Shown here one piece after another: positions 25,701 to 40,596 of a DNA stretch of 64,000 nucleotides. The position numbers were made by a program, and so were the translations under genes. Within the stretch, counting starts at the first letter, position 1; each line of letters starts with the position of its first letter. The notes under the pieces were generated by a model. It was not told where the DNA came from. It searched no databases and saw only the letters and a program-made list of their open reading frames with translations. The stretch is from Angiostrongylus vasorum (Eukaryota > Nematoda > Chromadorea > Rhabditida > Metastrongylidae): assembly GCA_018806985.1 (NCBI GenBank), contig JADANN010000001.1, positions 226,501-290,500 of the forward strand. The letters run 5' to 3'.

Positions 25701-28700
25701 GGCCTATAGAAGTTTTACTTATCGCTGTCAAGGCATAATCTTTAATTTTAAAAACTGCTTATGAACAAAATTTGCGAGACTCGAAACTACCTTTGGACGC
25801 TTAAAATTCCAAATATAAGCTTGGTATCCACAAACATCAACGATGCATTGAGAAACACCGTCATACCCAATTTATGAAATCCCGGATGTTCACTTGCGTC
25901 GCTCTAAGAAATGTGAGCTTCTGTTTAGTGAGGCACAACCAGCTTCGTTCATACGAATATTTTCGTTTATGTTTTACCGATCCTCCCATTACGTCTGGAT
26001 ATTTTTTGAAGGAAAACGTGAGAAAACAAAGTTGGCTCTCTGGCTATGGAAAGAGAAATTGTAGCCATGAAGAGTATTAATGCTGTCGTTTTTTTTTGTT
26101 AGCTTAATTCAAGATGTTAAGTACAATAAAAAGTAGTTTTGCGTAGCTGACATGAGCTAAATGTACTGCTGGCAGTTGAAAATGACTGCAACGCTTACTC
26201 AGAATGAATTTAAAACCACTTTTTTCAAATGATTTGACAAACATTTTAGTCTACCTCGATACTTCCGCAGCCAACCGTCGTCAGATTCAACTCTGTTTAC
26301 TAATGTTTACATTCAGGGTTGCAAGAGAACAGGACGTACCTCACGAGAACTTTTCTGATATTTCTGATGGTAATTCACGTCGTACTTTTCGAGCAGACGA
26401 CTCAGAACGAGTTGTGTCAATACCATTGGACGACAAGTTTACTCAGTTGGTTCCACCGTCAAGTGGAAGTAGCCATCGTGGAAAAAAGGGCAGACTTCAT
26501 CGGTAGGACGTGTTATTTCATTAGTTTTAGGTGTTCACAGTTGTGTGAAACATAACCATCCATACATGCTTTCTAATCTTTTCATAAATTACATCAGTTC
26601 GTCATTATTGGCATTCTGAGCATCCATTTTGACATATTTTTTTTATGAATCGGCTGCACAGAGTTCCATATAATGAGCAAACTTTTACACTACCAACATG
26701 TGTTGTAGCTGAAGCACTGAAACAAACCTCCGAAACAGGTCTGCCTTCTTCAGATGTAATTTATTGCTAGAGTATAGCGGCTGGTAGGGTACATGATTGT
26801 GCTTGAATCATGGTGTTGATTTCACCGCTTTTCTTTCCTTCTGTCAATGATACTTACGAAAAGATCTGAGGAGGTGGCTACCACTTTATCAAATTGACCT
26901 CACCAATATTTTAGCTAACGTAGGTATTAGATTTCACTTCAAATGCATATAAGCAGCCTTTGAGAGATTTGAATAGATGCAGTTTGGTGTATAGTTCTTC
27001 GGATCTGGTTGCGTTTGTGTAAGCATGTCTTTCAATGCGTTTTCCTTCAGCCAAATGCAATCAATGTCGTCTTCTGAAGATGATTTGCCTTCAACGTCAT
27101 TTGGAGAAGTTGTCCAGCGGGTTCCGGATGAATCTGCTTCTGAGAAAGGTTCGCCCATGTTTTTGAAATCTAGTGACTTGTATGATTGATTCAGCAGTTT
27201 GTGGGCAATTTGTTTACGCTAACTTATTTTTTCACCACAGATCTTCTATGCTACATATACGGCTCAGATAAAGTGAAGAACAGTCGTAAGAGTGAGTTTT
27301 CCCAATTTATTTTTTCTTTGTTTCATTATCACTTAAATTAAAACACCCGGTGGAGTTTGCATGCGATTGAAATTTTTGAAAGTTTTTTGTGTACTCCTAC
27401 CGAACTAGGGCGCGTGTGGCGCAGTGGTGGGAAGCGCCCTGCAATACACACGTGGAATCGATCTCCGCGCTCATAGCCCACCAAGCATTCCATCCCTCCG
27501 AGGTCGGCAAATTGGTACCAAACCTGTCTGATATGATAGCAGCACTGGCTCGATACATCGGTAGGCCATCGGGAGTCATTGTAAAGGCCAAATATACAAT
27601 TAATCACCTCAACGATACTCAATGAAGTCGAATGCATGGCACATCCCTCAGAGATGGATCGACGCCGGGAACTTTATCTTTTACTACCGAACTAGATTCG
27701 TAGGCCAATAAAGCTTCTGGCTTTGAGCCTCACCCTTATACTTTAATTTTCAAATAATTGGGGCTATTTCAAATCTTCTTCTATAAGTCTTACTTTTTTT
27801 CGGTTATGAAATCAAATTGAGATCAGAAAAGTATTTCTTAAAGCTTTTTTTCATCTAGTGTCATCTAATGAGCTCCAAGGAGCTCCATGCCCATGTTTTT
27901 GACCCAATGATGCTTGCGCGAAACATATGAATCTAGAGTCTGCTGGGTCCGGAACTCATGAAGACAGGCCATCCAAGTAAATAAGTAGTGTGGAAATGAA
28001 GGGCTTCATAAAACTTTTGTGATTCAAAAATGATCTATACTTGAAGCATATCTTTCTCACAAATTTGGAAATGAGTAGTAGTTTGCTTTTTTGCCAAGAG
28101 TTCATTATCCTACTTGTATCTCAAATTTCCCGAAAAACTAATGAGCTTTCTTCGCGAAAAAGAATTTACTTAGCGATGAGTGGACCTGACAGGCACTAGC
28201 TCTCTGATGCACGAACTACCGACGTTTTTCTAATTATCCGATTATTTTATTTACTTTCTTCAGCTGGAGCAGCCGTCATTCGACATCCAACTGATGAAAG
28301 CCGCTCATCTTCTCGCGTTTTCTCGGCTCCAGTCATTCCAGGAGACCTGCTAGCTGCGAAAATTCGCACTTATCTCTCGGTAATACGAAAGTCCAAGTCT
28401 CCGTATTTCATGAATATCCTAACCTCAAACGGGTGAATTGAAACCTTATACTGTAGAGGCGTTGTAGCTCATTTTATCCAGGATTAACAGCATAGCCAAT
28501 AGTGGAAACTGTCATCAATAATTTGTACATTTCCTGTTTTTATTCTTATTCTATAAATTAAAGACGTAAAATTTAGCATCCTGTCACGTGGCAGCCATCG
28601 GCAGACCAGCGTAGACTCATCGGGCACATGGTACTGCATAAGACTGACAGCTCAGTTTCTGGAGATCTCGGTCTTAAGGTGAAAACCATTTTTAGTCCTG

Positions 28701-29007
28701 GAGGAGCTTGAAAACGGTCTCAATTTTTCTTTCATCAGGTTGTTGGAGGACGACGTAGTGATAATGGTCGCCTAGGAGCATTCATTACTCGAGTGAAACC
28801 GGGTAGTGTAGCAGATACTATCGGAAGATTAAAAGCTGGTCAGAATTTTACCTTTTATTTCCTCATTTTGTTGCATTGTATAGATTTTTTTAACAACTCT
28901 GTTAGCATATTATTTCCAAACGGTAGGCTTTTCTACAGCTCTATCCTTAGTTTAATCTTTTCTCAACAGCGGGGCAGAAATTCATTCATATGCATGTATG
29001 TTTTTTG

Positions 29008-29053
<46 letters not shown>

Positions 29054-32000
29054 AAACTTGTCTTTTCGTTAATCTTGAGAGACTCAAGCAAGCGCAACCA
29101 AAGTGTCCCTTCAACACTGTTGCTTAGCAGCACTCCAAACCCAATTGGTTCTGTTAACTCGAAGACTCGAGAAAGAATCATGTTTTTGATGAAGTCCTCT
29201 GTAGAGTAGGCTCATTCAAACCAGTAGTGTCTACATTTGGGCTTGACATGGCTTATAACCCAGTTGCTAGCAACTTTTGACCGGCTATTGTCCTTACAAT
29301 GTCGGCACACATTATTTTCGACATCGTAGCATATCTACCTAGGCGTATGTGGTTGTATCTTTGATTTTTGTTCGTACACATAGATAGACTTCCGACGCTG
29401 TGTTTGATACAAGATAGTGCTAGCTTCAGTTTCACGGTAGCAACTTTGACAACACTGAAGGCACTTCCAGCTATTCACCAACGCCGACTTATCGTCGTGA
29501 CGTTCAGCTTTTCGAGACATAAATTAAAGCAAAAAAAGACCATGAAATTTGAAGAGTTGGGCGTGGTGCTGGTTACCACTTTCCATCTTCATTGAATCCT
29601 CGATGTTGTAAATTTTTCAAATGTATGGTTTTTCTTTTGCTTAAATCTGAAGATGGAGTCTTCACATATTGATCTTCCTACCCGATCATATATGGCTCGA
29701 GCGTTTGTACTAATGTTGATGTTATGTGAATGATTTACACACGCTGTCGAAAAAAAACTCGAAATAATATTGGAAAAATGCTCTGCCAAGAAATTACGAT
29801 GTAGTTTCCGGCTATAAACTTTCATTCCTACGTTATCTGTTTCAGTTTTTTGGATATTGTTAGCGAGAGTGGAGCCGACAGCAAAGAACTTCGGCGAGCA
29901 GATATGGCCTTTTTGAACCTATTTTTACTCCGATGTTAACTTAGATATGAAATGGCTAAATTCTGGTTATGACATTGCTTCATGATAATCCACTCTGTAC
30001 TGGGTATGGATACAGTTGTCATACAAAGCATTTCTGACGGCTTTAATGCAATTAATTTGAAGGGCTTCTTTAAACTATGAAGATGAAACGTGACTGAGTC
30101 TCATACTTACGATATTCCATAAATAGGCTTTATAATCGCGTGAATGTTATTCATCACAGTGAGTATTTTTCGAAACTCTGCTAGCTCCTACAGCTAGCAA
30201 AAGCGTCCAAAGTTTCATTGATGATTTGAGAGGAATTTCACTACTGGGCTTGTAGATGACCGAAGACAAGCAGGTTGAGCAATAGTTCCCGAGCTAGCTT
30301 TACCTTAGACCAGAATCCTGCATTCTGATAGGTAACATGCATCTGAAATGGCGTTTTGATAGGACTGTTAGTAGGTTCTTAAGGTTTTCCGGTCTATAGC
30401 TATCCGGGGTAGGTGTTCTGCGATTTCTCGCCGACAATATAGCATGTCGGATTTCGGAAAAAGAACGGTTCTAACGGCTAATCTATTTTTACTGACGTGA
30501 TGCGGTGGCAGGTTGATGTGGCTGTCGAAGGGATCAAAGTACACTTCGTTAATAACCCCTTTTGTTTTTCAAGGTGTGATAGATTTCGGTTACTTTTTTT
30601 GGCCAATCTATTGCTGACACTATTACCATAATATTTTTTACCGCTATTAGGCAGTGTTTTGCTTGCTCTGGTGAATCGGTTGTTGCTTGTAAAACTCAGT
30701 GTTGCTGCATTTTCTTAAAACTTTCTACAGGCGCACTTCGTTCATGGTTTTTAAACTATCAGATATCCTGACACTGTCATGAAAATATTGGAAGAACCAT
30801 TTACAATGGCTATAAGCATAAAGCCATGATCTGCAAGAAGGATAGGGAAGGAAAAAAATTTGTTACTACGCTCATCTGGTCCTGAGTAAGGTCGAACAGC
30901 GAAAATACGTGTGTTGTAAGAAATCTCGTCGGAGAAATAAGGCATTTTCTACGTGTTAGATGAGTTGATGTCGCAATGGTGACTTTCATGGAGCCCTCAT
31001 AAAGAGTGCAGGTATTTGAGACAATTGCTAGATTAAAAACGCCTGGTGATTGTATCAGGATTGTGGGTAACTTTGAAATATTGTTAATGAAAAAGCATAG
31101 GACTTTAGTTAACATTATTCTGGCCCAAAGCAAATCGAAGAAGTTGTGAAACGAACAGGTTAGGGGTAACGGCGGCGGCGGCGGCGGCGGGGATCCATGG
31201 GAGGTAACTAATATCCAAGCGAATGGCGAAGATTTCGTGGTCGAGCCACAAAGCAATGTTGCCGTGCCCGGTGCCGCACCTGATGGTTGAGCAGTATCAA
31301 TATAGGGTAGGCACGCAGGCCTTGTGTCAAGTAAATATAATTAAATTGAAGTGTAATCGGTTATATTACAGTGGCAAATAGTGTTGAGAGAAGTACGTAC
31401 TTATTATACAAGAATGGTGATCAGATAGAGAATATTCTCTTCATGTTAGTCTCTATATACTGCCTAAGTAACCACGATTTACTTAATCTCAACATTAAAT
31501 CCACTGAAAGACTCTTCCAATCTAACGTAAAAAGGAGGCATTCTGAAATTATTAGCACTCACAGATGGCCTTGGTTCCTGATTTCCTTGAATTGACTCAG
31601 AGCAAAAAAAAATCGAAGAGATCTTCACATCCTATTCTTTGTATTCCAATTCGAAGATCTCGGAGTGAAGTTAGTCGGGTCTTCTTCTGGGACCAATCTT
31701 GATACTAATATCGATGATTATTTGTATGATATAGATGGATCTTTCTAGATGGACTTCTTCAAATCTTTATAGAATGCCTTAATTGTCATTCCTCTTACTA
31801 TGATGTTGATGCGCAGTTCACGAACAATGTAGAATTCGGTTTTGGTTTACATTTTTTGAAAAATGTCCATCCGAAATCGCCTCCGGCTATGATATGGAAG
31901 TGATAGCGCGAAATCTCCATACTAATATTTTCCATTTCACAATCCCTCTTCCGCACTCCATATTTCTCACTGCAGAAGAACCAACTCGGATTCTTGAATT

Positions 32001-32836
32001 TCAAATTAACTGCGATAAAAAGCATGAAGAGATGCACATCTTCACAACCAGATGTTGCCATACTGAATTCCTTCGATATGGATGCCCCCAAACTGTTTTA
32101 GAAAGGATCTCGGTGGACGAATTCACACACGATTATTCGGTCAAAAAGGATACCCGAACGAACTGCGTAATTGCCATTCGGTTTGCTTATTGAGTGTGCT
32201 TTGCAGGTGTTTTACAAAAATCGTCCCTTCTCGCATACCAGGAACTTTGGATGAAGTGTAACCAGTTGAGCAGGATTTCGACAGAGGTTCTGCTGTGTGA
32301 ACTTTGTAGACCTTATCTAGGATAATAAAGTACTGTCGGGAACATAAGTCTCATGGAAGTAGACCTCTTGCTTCCACCATACAAAGAGGTCTCCCACATT
32401 GTTTTCTCGTGAGTGTTTACTGCCGCAGATAGCGAAGTAACATAGTTGCGAAAAAGGGGGCAAAATCTTTATCATAGCCTGCGTTTAGAGCTCTCAAAAA
32501 ACTACTAACTAGCCAACGTAACCGAAACTGCGCACTAACATCTTAAATTAAGCGGTCCTCTCAGCGCTTAGTTCTGTAACGAAGATGACGTAAAGCATGC
32601 ACGTAAAGATGGATGTGAGTGTGTGTGCATTCTCTTATGCTATGAGGGTTCGAGTTTTCATGACCGTTTGGCCTGGCTATCTTTGAAACTGTATAAATTT
32701 TATCTTATGTATTTCCAAAAAGGTTTGCAGGGTAGATCATATAGTTAGCCATTCTCATATGGGAATTCTTTCTTTTATCATTGCGCTATTTCCAGTTTTC
32801 TTTCTGTTCGTAGTAATCGTGACATATGTATGTATG

Positions 32837-32877
<41 letters not shown>

Positions 32878-35800
32878 GTACATATACATAAGTTTATACA
32901 TAGGGCGCGTGTGGCGCAGTGGTTGGAGGCGCCACTGCTACACACATGTGGAATCTATCCACGGGGCCATGGCCCACCAATTTTTCCATCTCTCCGGGGT
33001 CGGCAACTTGGTACCGGGTCTGGAAGGATAGCAGCACTGGCTCAATACATCGGTAGGCCACCGCGAGTCATTGTAAAGGCAAGATATACATTCAATCACC
33101 TCCAAACGTTGCTTAATGAAGTCGAATGCGTGGCGCATCCCTTAGCGATTGATCAACGTCGAGAGCTTTCTTAGCTTTATGTATATATACATATATATAT
33201 ATATATTATATATATATGCTAGCTAAAGGTAAGGTAATTATAATACAGGAAAAAAATTGGTATTTTCTGATCATCCACATCTGTTTTGCTGTCGAATTTC
33301 CATTAAATCGTTTCTGCCTTCCTAAGCATTCAAACAAGTGAGATCACGCTCATTGTGAGAGTGCGTCGCAGAACCTTTCCTAAATTGCCTACAAACATTA
33401 TTAGCCTCCTTATTTTTTTATTGTTGGAAACCAAACACTGCTTAGATGCCAAGAAAGGCTTACGTCCATAAATCCTCGGAAAAGGGCCATTAATCTTATT
33501 GCGAACCTTCCTCAACTTTTTTATACCAAGTTGGCAAGCAATATACAAATCGAAACGATGGATTAATATCATCCAGATCTTATGAGTCATCATGAGAGTT
33601 CATTTGATTATTTAGGAGACGAAGTCCTGGAATGGAATGGTCAAGTGCTTCAAAATGCGACATTTGACCAAGTTTATGAGATAATATCAGCTAGCAAGCA
33701 CGATTATCAAGTGGAAATTATTGTCAGCAGGTCTTCCAGGTCCGTTTTCTTGCAAACATTCTCAATTTTTTTAATGGAAACAACGAAACTGTGTGATTGA
33801 TTGATGACGTATTGTTGTTCATGAGAAAGATGCCTAATGGAGTAAAAAACAACTTATGGGTTTCCAAGATATCTCTGGGCTCATTTAAATTTCAAAATAA
33901 GAAGCATATCTTGCTCAAGAGATATTTCGGTGTTAATATGCACGTCGCTATGTAGTTTGCTCCTAACGTTTCGTACTTAGATTATTCATAATGGAATATT
34001 CCAGTTGCCCTTGATTTGAAGTTTTATTTGGGACTTGTTGGAAAATCTCCTTCTATTTACCAGCTCTACTAGGATTCCTTCAATCGCCTTGTAAGTTTTA
34101 TCTTCGCAACATTCAGCGTACCTGGAGGAGACGACTTCTTAAATGTGCAAACACCTGCCAGGCAACTTCCGAATTTGCAGTACTTCATGTCACAAGGTTG
34201 AATTCGGCTCTTTTTCATTTTCAACTCTTAAATTGAACAACATCGGTTAAATTCAAAGTACGTCGTGTGGGGAAATTGTGTATAACGTATTGTTTTTTTC
34301 ATTTCTTATTCTTTGAAGGACTTGTGCATGGGTAACGTTGTGTGTGGCAGCTTGGGTTAAATTAATCATCAGCCGAAGAGGTAAACTACAATAAAAAAAA
34401 GTGTGCCAACGACAACCGGAGTATCACCGTCGGTTTCAGCAGTGGTAAATTTCAACGGAAAGCAGTGACTATAATACTATAATTAGAAGGGTCTAATAGC
34501 AGCTCTAAGATAGCCAAGCTTGAGAGTTCAGAAACTGTATTGTATTGCTATGCTAACTTCTTATTTGCTGCCTACTATAATTTTTCACGGCAGGGTGTGA
34601 TGCGAAATATAACTACAGTGATGCTGAGATATTTGCGAAACTCCGGACCGCAGGTGTCTGGAGTGGGAAACGAACGCGTTATACCTTTCCGGGGGCTAAC
34701 GCGTTCACCACCACACCATGCGGTTCCATGCGGGATGTGGTTGTATTTCGCATCATATCATGCCGTGAAAAGTTATAGGGAGCAGCAAGTAAAAAGTAGC
34801 ATTGTGATTTCAACTACAGCCTCAGCTTAACTGAGTTCAATGCCGATTTAGGCTCCCCAGATCAATCCCGTTGACGGGTGATTGCTGATGGCACTGATCG
34901 ATAGAACTAGCTGAGAGACAGGCGAAACGAAGGACCGGCATGGTGTGGTGGTGAACGCGTTAGCCCCCGGAAAGAGTAATAGCGCGTTCGTTCCTCACCG
35001 CAGACACCTGCGGTCCAAAGCTTTGCAAATATCTCAGCATCATTGTGGTTGTATTGTATTGTTATTTGCAACATCTAAGCCCAGAAAGAACGTTACCTTA
35101 TGATAGACATATCTGGAAATACTGCTGTTAACAATTTTTTATGTGCTTTTTATTTCTTCAAATGGTTGTTTAGTTCTACATTTCGCCATTGCGGTTTTAC
35201 GAATGTTTAGAATTTTTATTCTTAGCAGTGGAAGCCCGTTAATCATTGAATGACGTAGGAAAACACCAATGAACTCTCAATGATTGATTATGGGTGGAAA
35301 GTACAAATGGATCCGATATGTAATCATTGTGGCATAGCGGAAAGGGAACCGGTCTCCTAAATCCATGTACATCTGAGGAAATACGTGATCACTTTTCGTT
35401 CATGTTTAACATCCCATGAGCCACTTAGGGACGTACAACACACCTTAACGACTGGACATCTTGGGATTTTTCACATAAATGAGAGTCCTAGTAATTAATA
35501 TAAATACTAGGAGGTAGATGATGAAATTGAAATATCGATGATAGCAGATAAAGCATTTTAAATAGAAAGTGTGTTTAGACCATGACATGTTCGCTTCTCC
35601 TGTGCCTTCGCCTTTGCTTCCCATACAGACGCTCTCCCATTCTCAATCTGCAATTCTTCCCCATCATCCGCAGATAAGCCTTCGTAATCGTGGCACTATG
35701 ACTGGATTTGGACAAGGTTTCACTTTTTCGTTCACGTTGCCTCGCTGTCTTCTGTTTGGCAATTATTATATATGTTTATTGATAGTTGTCGTTTTTTGTT

Positions 35801-38800
35801 ATCAAATTTTGTTTTGTTCTTTCTACTTCAAGCCGCAGTGTTCTAGAGCAAAGAACAACTATGCTGCAAGAGCAGAATTTCGGTCGTGGTCAAATTTTCG
35901 GAAGAATTGAGGTAAGAATTTGCTACGTATTTAGATACTTGTATGGTCCGTCATCACAATAAGTATTAACCTAACACGTCTGCCATTCATTCTTTTTGCC
36001 TCATGATCGTCGTCAAGGCGGTGTTTTGATCCGAATACGATAACGTTGGCTGGATCCATTCCGTGACGTGTAATTCGTTTGAAGCCACGAATACAACTCA
36101 TTGATGAAGGCTACTAACACATCCACCCATCATGTAGGTCGGGATCCGCGGAAAGAGCTGTTGCAATCCATTCTACATTCCTTTTCTTCTATTTCTCATC
36201 CGTTCTTCTCGTCGTGTTACCGGCCCATCTCTGTTTCGCCATAAAGGTGTAGAACAAGGAATTCGTTTCGAAGATTTGAGTTGTTCCGACTAGAGGTGCA
36301 GCATTTCAATTATATTTCGAAAGAGATCACTCAGTCGTTCTGTGGGTACTGCGCAAAATTTCCGACGTGCTTGAAGTGTCAGCTCGCAGCCCATGTCTAG
36401 TGAACAGAATGTTCAGTGCATGGAAAAACAGTAGACCTTATACACTAAGCGATTTCCATAATCTTCACTTCTGGGTGATAGTATTTTCTTGATGGAACCT
36501 CATCTTTCTTCTTAAGAATTTGAAAAAGAGGGGTCCAGCTTAGCGATAGGGGGTGCTCTACAACAAAGCGTCATTGTTGCTGCAATTTTGTGCTCTTGGG
36601 AAACAAAGCTTTACACCTCTCCATTGTTGGCAGAACGGTAGTAGATTGCTGGGGAACATGAAAAAGACATAGATTTAGACCGCGAAACTTATTGTATTGG
36701 TTAAATATGCCACTTAAAGTTCTTTCTTTTTTCTCCTTTAAATGGTTTCCTTTCACAATTAAAGTACGAATTGCGTTAAGAACTACTCGATACCATATGC
36801 TTTGTATCAACAGTCATATTTTCCGCTCAAACTGTCTCTAAACGCTATTTCTTGTGCTTAATTTTTCACCTTTGGCTGAAATGCGGACTACAGTTCCTTT
36901 CAAGCACTTGTGTACTTCTTAATTATGAAAATAGTTGGAGCATTGCAAATTGTAAAAGTATTCGCTATAATATTAGCATTTTTTCTGTGTACACTGGAGT
37001 ATTTGCGAAATAAGAAAAGTATCTCGGAATGAGTCAGATTTCGTAACCGGTCATAATGTTAATAGAAGCCTAGTATGGTAGTGATACCATTCATCACGAG
37101 CACGGTGCACGTTCTACCCCGCCCCGGCTTACCATACTAGTCATTCTCCCGTGGTCGGGAAGTTGGCACCAGGCCTGTCTGCGAAAAGTTCACTGCGTGA
37201 TCGAAGTGGGAACTGTTTAGCCCGGCTATCTCAGTGCTCCAGGGGGCGTCGACTCGACCAATATTCAACGACATTCGTAACGAAAGGAATATCTTGAAAC
37301 AGTAGTCAAACCCACAAGCAAAAAGCTGGAAGGCCTTTGTGGATGATGCATGCGAGGAAAGGAATCAAATGTGAAAAATCCTAGGGTCTACACAGTGGCT
37401 GTGAGGACGGGTGGTGTAAAAATAATGAAAGTATAGCACTTGTTAACATGCACAACTACTGATTTTTAACTTCTCAGCTGGATGCAATATTCTAGAAGGT
37501 GTCCACACCTTGGGTTTGGATACAAATGAGACCGGACTGCTTAAAAAATAGTAAAATTTAGATTTCGTTGTATTTTTCCCATGCGGAGAGGCAGTTGACT
37601 GTACGCATCGAACGGGCTGCTGATCTTCCACCTCGCGCCGACGGCTCACCGAGAAATCCTTACGTGAAGATATTTCTACTTCCGGATAGAAGGTGATTTT
37701 AAATGAGCATTTTTATTTCAACATTCCGATTTTGGACATCGACGACACAGTTTATGTGATATGTTTGGTCGGTGTTTAAGAACTTTAAATTTAGATAACT
37801 TGAAAGTGGTCATGCTAGAAACAGCCACAGTTAGTGTTCCTTATTGTTAAAAAAATTAGTAGGTAAAATACCTGCACCTGTTAATATACAAAACACCAAA
37901 GGTAGCTTGTAGTTTGTAGTGTAGTTTGTTGTTGTAGTTTTGTGTAGAAATGTAGTTTTGGTGGGCCCCAACCTAACTGGAAAAAAGGAAGTTGTTCGTT
38001 CACTTAAAAGCTTCTCAATCACCTGTAAACAAACATGTTTCAGCTGAGAAGTCTAGACGTCAAACGACCGTACTAGCTGAAGCAGTGACTCCAGTTTGGA
38101 ATGAGTCGTTCTATTACCAGGGAATTACTGAACCGATGTTAATGGAGCGAGTCTTAGAGGTTTGACCGGAATATATTCACCAGAAAAATTATCCATAAAT
38201 TCAAGTGAGAGCTATAGTAGAAAGAAAACTAAGATGAGAGAACTATAGAAGAAGTATTCCTTAATTTGTTTTTAACTGTGACATGTGCTACTATTAAAAA
38301 AAAGTCAAGGAAAGAAGGTGAAAGGTCATCATTATTCACTTAATAGAGTTCAATGACCCAAAAACATTTATTTTAAAAAAAGTTGCATAAAGTTCTGCAG
38401 AGGAAGGTAGAAGGAAAAGTAGAAGTTCCTGATTTGAGACTTTTCTAAAGAGACCTTGTCGTATTGTTTAAAGTTTCTGCAAAAGAAAGCTGTTCAAACA
38501 ACCTGCTTATGTCTTACTGATACAGTCATGCTCTCTGCAAACTCCCTGTGGTCAGAAGTATGATAAATTTTTACCCTACAATTTCTGTTTCATCTTTTAA
38601 ACACCTCATGAGGTGTTTCCCAGAATTTTCTTAAGTAACATTTTGTTCTTATGTTTTGATGAGCAACTCTTTAGTTTCTTCCTAACAACTCGATAAAGCA
38701 GTATCCTCGAACGAATGAAAATGAAATAATTTTTTGAAGTCTGTAGATGTAGAGCTATTGGCAGAGAGCTTTATGTTTCACGATTGAAGCCCTTAAGAGA

Positions 38801-40530
38801 GTCCAAAGAAAGTTTCATGCTTCAAATATTTGGCAACGACCTCGAAATTGTTATAACATGTTTTAACGTTGTTTAGTTACAACTTAAAAATGCTTTTATA
38901 GGTGACCGTTTGGGACTACGATAAGTTTGAAGCAAATTCCTTCCTTGGTGAAACACTCGTGGATTTCTCTTCTGCTTCGCTTGACGGCCAAACAATGGCT
39001 TTTCCACTGGTCGACATGGATGACGAAAATCCTCTACGTATTGTAAGTTGACAAGTATATGAGAATTTACATACATGCTTATTTACATTTATATACACGA
39101 CTTCTCATGGTGTGATTTAACCCTCCAAGAAGTGATTTGCTCACCGGACTGGTTTGTAATGTATTGTTGTTTGCACCAAATGTGTTACGATTCACTACGT
39201 GAACTATCTTCTTCTTTTTGTAGGGATTTCGCAGCAATGACAAATTTGTTTTATCTGTAAATATAGAGTTTTTTGTTCTTTTAATTTCTATGTTTTCTTG
39301 GCTATCTTAATAAACTACCTTGAACGAAGGCCATTTTTTCGGACGGTGGAGTGAGAAACCATCGATAAAGTCCCTTCTACGATTTTTTTGCAAATCTAAA
39401 AGAGCCTTTATGGATGTGCCGGTTGCTTGAAAGTTTGAGAAATTGTTGCAACTGTAAATACAGATGTGAATCTCATGTAACGAGGACGTTGGTTGATTTT
39501 TATTATTATCTCTAAACTTTGGGTATGGGTAGTGCTTGTCAGGCCAATTTCGGCTCAGGTTGAAATTGGCCTGACAAGCAATACCCATACCCAAAGCTTG
39601 CCACAGGTGATCTCTAAACTTTTCTTCCTGTTTTTTATGAAGTTCCTCTTTTCGCATTGACATTTTCAGTATTAGTTTTCTGATGCACTAGTTCTTATTC
39701 GTGGAATTCCGACAACTTCACTGAGGGTAGTGGCTGACCGTAGACATACTCAAATGCAACCGTATAATTCAAAGTTAGAACGTCTGAAATGCATGCATTT
39801 TTTTTTCGCTTACTCAAGACAAGATACTATGTTACTTATATAGTCTATCTTCTTATATACGGTTCCCAGTAATTCATCATTTCATAACGCTATCGTGAAA
39901 AATTAGTCTACAGAGGGAGTTGGTTTCATGTGGTCGGGCTGGCCTCCAACAACACGAGGATCTGTTATGTTCTCTCATTGACGGCGATGATTTCTATGGT
40001 AGCGACGAATTCTGTCGTGTTAGTGGGCCGATCGCTTGCGACTGATATAACTACCGTAGATATGCAGGTCTATTTATTCCTGTGATAGGACTTTGGAATT
40101 CTGGAAGCGACAAATTCTTCAGAAGCATTTTCAGCAACGAATAAGTTGCTAAAAATTTCTTCTGAAATTGTTGCGGCTCTTGGAGGTGTAATCGGTTAGA
40201 GAACGAGCTTTTGGCGAGTTATCCAAGATTTCGTATTCCAACTTGTCTAACTTTTGCAGTATTGTTGGTGCAGCATGTGGTTGGACATCGTTGAGCAACA
40301 GAATTCGTTGATGGTTTGCTATGGTAAACGTTCCTGTAGTTATTGAATATTGTCCCTTTTTTGGCAATATTTGTAATCTAGATGATTTTGGTCATTTAGC
40401 TGGGAATGATGTAGTAACAGAGGGTGAAAGGAAGAACTCACAGAGAATTCATCTCTCGTAAACAACATACGGGTGTTCTAGCAGCAAGGCGATGAGGAGC
40501 GTGCGTCCGCTAAATAAGGGCAGTTCGCAA

Positions 40531-40596
<66 letters not shown>

